Under the pieces are notes generated by a model, which made no database searches, was not told where the DNA came from, and worked only from the letters and a program-made list of their open reading frames with translations. This document shows, piece after piece, positions 60,515 through 64,000 of a DNA stretch of 64,000 bases (position 1 is the first letter of the stretch; every line of letters starts with the position of its first letter). The DNA is from Eubacterium saphenum ATCC 49989 (GTDB taxonomy: Bacteria; Bacillota; Clostridia; Peptostreptococcales; Anaerovoracaceae): the NCBI GenBank assembly GCA_000161975.1, contig GG688422.1, positions 617,824 to 681,823 on the forward strand, in the 5' to 3' direction. The position numbers and the translations under genes were made by a program.

Positions 60515-61072
60515 TTAAAAAGATACTTTGACATTCTTTCTTTCCTGTGCATCATCCACCTCAAACATAGGCTTTTTAGTCATCTTGAATATGGATGCAA
60601 TTATATTTGAAGGGAATGCCTCTGTCTTGGTATTGAACTGTCTTACAACGCCGTTGTAATACTTTCTGGAATTTGCGATATCTTCTTCCAAAGCGCTCAA
60701 CTGTCCTTGCAAATCCATAAAATTTTGATTCGCTTTAAGGTCAGGATAATTTTCACTTACAGCAAACAGGCTTCTTAAAGCGCCTGAGAGGATGTTTTCA
60801 TTTTCCATTCGTTCCTCTGCAGAACCGCCCTGCGCAATCATGGATCTTGCCTTGGTAACGGCATCCAAGGTGCCCTTTTCATGAGCCGCATAACCCTTTA
60901 CGGTTTCTACTAAATTAGGTATTAAATCGAATCTTTTTTTAAGATATACATCCATGGTAGAAAATGCTTCCTCCACCATATTTTTAAGCCTAACAAAACC
61001 GTTGTAAGCAGCTACAACATATAGCACCAAAAGCACTACTATTCCAAGTGCCACCATTACTCCGATATTCAT
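60515..61072 (-). CDS. lemA: LemA family protein
   Basis: This 185-residue protein has one N-terminal membrane helix (VMVALGIVVLLVLYVVAAYNG) and a long helical bundle outside. The signature YNGFVRLKNMVEEAFSTMDVYLKKRFDLIPNLVETVKGY is present in outline: NMVEEAFS near 32, RFDLIPNLVETVKGY near 48 and YPDLKANQNFMDLQGQLS near 110. ATG follows GGAGGTTGAC. It is encoded directly upstream of the DUF2207 gene. Function is not established; the pair is envelope-associated. Confidence 0.93.
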   Translation of the reverse strand: MNIGVMVALGIVVLLVLYVVAAYNGFVRLKNMVEEAFSTMDVYLKKRFDLIPNLVETVKGYAAHEKGTLDAVTKARSMIAQGGSAEERMENENILSGALRSLFAVSENYPDLKANQNFMDLQGQLSALEEDIANSRKYYNGVVRQFNTKTEAFPSNIIASIFKMTKKPMFEVDDAQERKNVKVSF

Positions 61073-61108
61073 GTCAACCTCCTTGTAATTTCACAATAAA
61101 CTCCATAA

Positions 61109-61117
61109 ATTATAGCA
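61109..61117 (-). promoter_or_regulatory. Extended -10 promoter of lemA-DUF2207
   Basis: Minus strand TGCTATAAT, 36 nt before the lemA ATG. The upstream hexamer at 17 nt is poor; a TTGACA is present but 25 nt away. Confidence 0.6.
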
Positions 61118-61364
61118 CATTTGTCGGGGATATCTTATTTGTCAATAGCGCTTCGTTAATTGGGTTTTAAAATTCACGCATGTAGTGCGTACTGAACAAT
61201 AGAGCAAACCACTTTTTAAATTTGCCACCGAAAAACAAACTGTATAAATAATCCTGCCGGACACGAAGAAGTTTGAGTGTTTTCCCCCGCCTTTGCCACT
61301 AGCAAAACGATCCCCCCTTAGTCATAGCAATAAAAGGGAAACTTTTTAGTGTAATTTTGTGTAC
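61118..61364. other. Intergenic stretch between lemA and the LytTR gene
   Basis: No gene, RNA or repeat is recognised. It lies downstream of the LytTR gene on the minus strand but shows no convincing terminator hairpin. Confidence 0.35.
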
Positions 61365-61739
61365 CTACATAGGTATTCCTGCATCATATATCTTTAACTT
61401 CTCTCCGGTCAACAATCCCATGGATTTTACATAACTTGCTTTAAGCCTATAATACCTGTTATGCCCCATTTCTATCTCATCCCCACATTCAAAACAAACC
61501 TTAAAATCTCCGATTCTGTTTACCCATCCGAAATTTACAAACAAACTGCTGCCGCATGCATGTAAATATCCTTCAAAGACCCTCTTGCATTCTTTGCTTT
61601 CCATGCACAGGACAAATTCTCTATCGATACAGCGAATTTTCACCCTCCTCCCCTTGGAAATTACGTAACAAATGTCCATAACGTTTATCTTATGAACCAC
61701 CCCACGTGTCTTAATAAGAATGTTGGCTTCCTTAGTCAT
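61365..61739 (-). CDS. Orphan LytTR DNA-binding protein
   Basis: This 124-residue protein is little more than one LytTR domain: IKTRGVVHKINVMDICYVISKGRRVKIRCI in outline (VMDICYV near 20 and GRRVKIRC near 30), then FVLCMESKECKRVFEG and the helix-strand end FVNFGWVNRIGDFKV. LytTR domains bind direct-repeat DNA and usually are fused to a receiver domain or a membrane sensor; neither is present here and no histidine kinase is adjacent. ATG follows AAAGGAGG. It is divergent from rqcH. Targets are unknown; surface-protein genes are frequent LytTR targets. Confidence 0.8.
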   Translation of the reverse strand: MTKEANILIKTRGVVHKINVMDICYVISKGRRVKIRCIDREFVLCMESKECKRVFEGYLHACGSSLFVNFGWVNRIGDFKVCFECGDEIEMGHNRYYRLKASYVKSMGLLTGEKLKIYDAGIPM

Positions 61740-61951
61740 TCTAAAATCCTCCTTTTCTCAAAAAATGACCGTTCTGAAATTATAGGTTCTTTAAAGTAAT
61801 AATGTTATATATCGGCAAAATTCGACAATGATCGACATGTTGTTCTCCGTTTGCTTTAGTTTTTAATCGTTTACTTAATAGCAACTTGTATTTTTATCAA
61901 TTTCTGTTACCATGGGTTATATACTCTCTCTATTACAAAAGGATGATGGCT

Positions 61952-63865
61952 ATGGCATTTGATGGAATTTTTACAAGATGCATTACAGATGAATTAAACA
62001 CGATGTTTGCCGGTGCAAAAATAAATAAAATCGTAAGTCCCACCTACGACGAGATCATTTTTTCCATGCATAAAAACAAGAAGAAAATAAACCTTTTCAT
62101 CTCCTGCAATAATGAATCTGCAAGGATTCACGCAACAGACGACATCCCCGAAAACAGTAAAAAGCCCTTCGCCTTTTGCACCGTATTGAGAAAGCATGTT
62201 CAAGGTGCCAACATAGTCAAGATTAAACAAAAAGGCTTTGAGCGCATCGCGGAAATACATCTTGAAGCAAAGGATCAAATGGGCTTTGTAACTCAAAAAA
62301 TATTGATAGTGGAAATCATGGGCAAACACAGCAATATCGTTTTAACAGAACCTCGCAATGACAAACTGTACACGGTGGATAGTGTGAAACACATTGAACC
62401 CCAGAAATTCTCCTGTAGAGAGGTATTGCAAGGGATTCCTTACTCCTATCCTCCTCTGCAAAACAAGATTCCTCTTCCAACATTTTCAAGTCGTAACGGG
62501 ATAGCATTGATAAAAGCGCTGCTCAAAGAGGATTCCGCCTTTCTATCTTCATTCAGCACGTCACTTCAAGACGAAGAGATTGATTCTGCAAATTTATTGA
62601 AGCACGAAGACATAGAGGACAATTTTTCAAAAACAAATAAAATTTCATTTTCGGATAGATTCTTTTTGAATAATATAGGCGGAATATCTCCTACGGTCTC
62701 AAAATGGCTTGCAACTTTTAAGACCGAATTTACATTTGCATCCGCCTTGCTGAATGTATCCGCAGCCCTCGCCTCGCATTCATATGCTGGGGTCCTTGAT
62801 ACTCCTAAGATCTATTTTGCCGCAAATACACGTGAAAAGCCTTTGGATTTTCACATCATAAACTTCACAGGCGCAGCCGAAGATGTAGACTCTTCTAATA
62901 AGATACCGTCGTCAAACGAAACACCCGGAATTAGCCTGCAAGCAAAAGATTATCCAAGCATTTCGTCCTGCGTAGAGGACTTTTATGTGCTCAGAGGCAA
63001 TGCGGGAGAGAATAAACGCCTAAAGACTGAACTTTCCAAATTATGTAGCTCCAAAATATCCAAACTCTCCGCTAAAATGAATGTCTTGCAGGGTGAGCTT
63101 GATGAGGCTTTGCAAAATGAAAAATACAAGTTATACGCAAACGTACTAAGTTCGCACCTTCATGAATTAAAACCAGGGCAAAGAAACGTAAAGCTTCTCG
63201 ATTACAGCAACGGAGAAGAGATAACCATAACTCTAGATACAACTTTGTCCCCGGCACAAAATATGCAAAAATACTATTCTCTATACACAAAGTCCAAGAC
63301 TGCAGCTATAGAAAAGCAAAAGCAAATAAACTTAGCTAAAATGCAAGTAGAGTTTTTAGAAAACACCCTTTCGTTCATATCGCTTGCCGAATCTCTTGCA
63401 GAGCTTGAAAGGATAAAAGAAGATCTGATCGCCGCAAATTATTACAAGGCCAAACAAATCGGGGCTAAGAAGAAACGCCCTCAAAAAAGCTCCATTTCTC
63501 CCGCTACCTTCATAGATGAAAATGAAAATAAGCTTTTTGTGGGACGAAACAGTAAGGAAAATGAATATATATTTTCAAAGGTCGGAGAAAAAAACGATAT
63601 CTGGTTTCATTCAAAGGACATTCCCGGAAGTCACGTTCTTCTTAAATGTTCTTCTCCTTCCGATGATCTGATTGCCTCCGTTGCATCAATTGCAGCATAT
63701 TACAGCAAGGCAAGGGAGTCTGAAAATGTACCTGTGGACTATCTTAAGAAAAAATACCTGAAAAAGCCGAATGGTGCGCCTCCCGGCTTTGTAATATTTA
63801 CTCACAACAAAACGATCTACTCGTCTCCAAATCCGCCGAACGAATTCGGGTTTGAAAAAATCTAA
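61952..63865 (+). CDS. rqcH: Ribosome quality control protein RqcH (NFACT family)
   Basis: RqcH binds the obstructed 50S subunit with peptidyl-tRNA and recruits tRNA-Ala to add alanine tails. It was earlier called fibronectin-binding protein FbpA. At 637 residues it has the NFACT-N domain (MAFDGIFTRCITDEL, IFSMHKNKKKINLFIS), a coiled-coil middle (about 385-490, YSLYTKSKTAAIEKQKQ) and the NFACT-R domain (FVGRNSKENEYIFSKVGEKNDIWFH, IPGSHVLLK). The ATG at 61952 has AAAGG nine nucleotides upstream and matches the family start; longer in-frame starts add a hydrophobic run not found in the family. About 150 residues near 190-340 are less conserved. Confidence 0.93.
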   Translation: MAFDGIFTRCITDELNTMFAGAKINKIVSPTYDEIIFSMHKNKKKINLFISCNNESARIHATDDIPENSKKPFAFCTVLRKHVQGANIVKIKQKGFERIAEIHLEAKDQMGFVTQKILIVEIMGKHSNIVLTEPRNDKLYTVDSVKHIEPQKFSCREVLQGIPYSYPPLQNKIPLPTFSSRNGIALIKALLKEDSAFLSSFSTSLQDEEIDSANLLKHEDIEDNFSKTNKISFSDRFFLNNIGGISPTVSKWLATFKTEFTFASALLNVSAALASHSYAGVLDTPKIYFAANTREKPLDFHIINFTGAAEDVDSSNKIPSSNETPGISLQAKDYPSISSCVEDFYVLRGNAGENKRLKTELSKLCSSKISKLSAKMNVLQGELDEALQNEKYKLYANVLSSHLHELKPGQRNVKLLDYSNGEEITITLDTTLSPAQNMQKYYSLYTKSKTAAIEKQKQINLAKMQVEFLENTLSFISLAESLAELERIKEDLIAANYYKAKQIGAKKKRPQKSSISPATFIDENENKLFVGRNSKENEYIFSKVGEKNDIWFHSKDIPGSHVLLKCSSPSDDLIASVASIAAYYSKARESENVPVDYLKKKYLKKPNGAPPGFVIFTHNKTIYSSPNPPNEFGFEKI

Positions 63866-64000
63866 TCTCCTATAGCGGAGTAAAACAAATATTGCTGCGC
63901 TATTCCCGCATAGGGTGAAAATTTTACTTCTACAAATTTTTGAACTTTATCCTTATCTTTCTTGCTCTCAACCTTCATTGCATATTTTTCTTCCATAATT
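63862..64000 (-). CDS. 3' end of an unidentified gene, or a complete 44-codon ORF
   Basis: The minus-strand frame is open from the right edge to TAG at 63862-63864 and ends FSPYAGIAQQYLFYSAIGD. It contains an ATG at 63996, so a 44-residue protein is possible, but the frame also continues past the edge. The sequence is Lys-rich and not recognised. Its stop overlaps the rqcH stop by four bases, a tight convergent end like that of ydcF and pnp. Confidence 0.45.
   Translation of the reverse strand, partial: IMEEKYAMKVESKKDKDKVQKFVEVKFSPYAGIAQQYLFYSAIGD

Noticed and set aside
61741..61800. LytTR-type direct repeats in front of the LytTR gene (ACCGTTCTG and a second GTT)
   Set aside because: The second copy does not fit the consensus and the spacing is 15 instead of about 21 nt.

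Overview
The window is an AT-rich chromosomal segment of a low-GC, Gram-positive-lineage anaerobe. The evidence is a dimeric-type glycyl-tRNA synthetase, a short-form HisG working with HisZ, lgt, RqcH, ribosomal protein S21, a teichoic-acid-type glycerophosphotransferase, AGGAGG-type ribosome binding sites and sigma-A promoters. By inference it belongs to the Clostridia, possibly near oral Eubacterium/Mogibacterium-like lineages; the genus cannot be fixed from sequence alone. Nearly all genes lie on the minus strand. Only five (ydcF-like, lgt, ychF, nth and an AMP-binding synthetase) plus rqcH lie on plus. No phage, transposase, CRISPR array or plasmid gene is seen.

Layout. 1-5.9 kb: glyQS (cut by the edge), a DUF4342 protein, the recO-era-cdd-ybeY-phoH repair and ribosome-maturation cluster, a lipoprotein, rpsU and rpmB. 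6-7.4 kb: an amino-acid permease with a clear promoter and an immediate hairpin. 7.8-15.9 kb: two tandem paralogous giant secreted BspA-like surface proteins whose flanks are also duplicated. 16-17.8 kb: a MinD/CpaE-like protein without P-loop lysines and a DUF218 protein. 17.8-23.2 kb: pnp, rpsO, tsf, rpsB, an unannotated 44-codon ORF, rpoZ and gmk. 23.5-28 kb: a lone TagF-like transferase, then lgt, ychF and nth. 28-35.3 kb: an unusual histidine operon. 35.4-42.6 kb: acpP with a divergent acyl ligase, ispE, tadA, cvpA, tRNA-Glu and uvrC. 42.6-47.5 kb: a D,D-carboxypeptidase and a serA-serC-apgM serine cluster. 47.6-53.2 kb: an MMPL exporter with two paralogous secreted partners. 53.4-64 kb: yebC, an alanine/glycine symporter, an MscS channel, typA, a DUF2207-LemA pair, an orphan LytTR regulator, rqcH and a cut gene.

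The most unusual part is the histidine operon. HisZ and HisG are fused into one chain. hisD and hisH are absent from the run. A DUF2889-type protein sits between hisB and hisA, where hisH normally sits. A PurM-like protein that has lost the PurM nucleotide-binding signature closes the operon. Second is the MMPL transporter encoded with two secreted, mutually homologous long proteins, which looks like a three-part envelope system. Third is the BspA-like pair, which shares a duplicated promoter region and differs by module duplication in one copy and expansion of a 25-residue repeat in the other.
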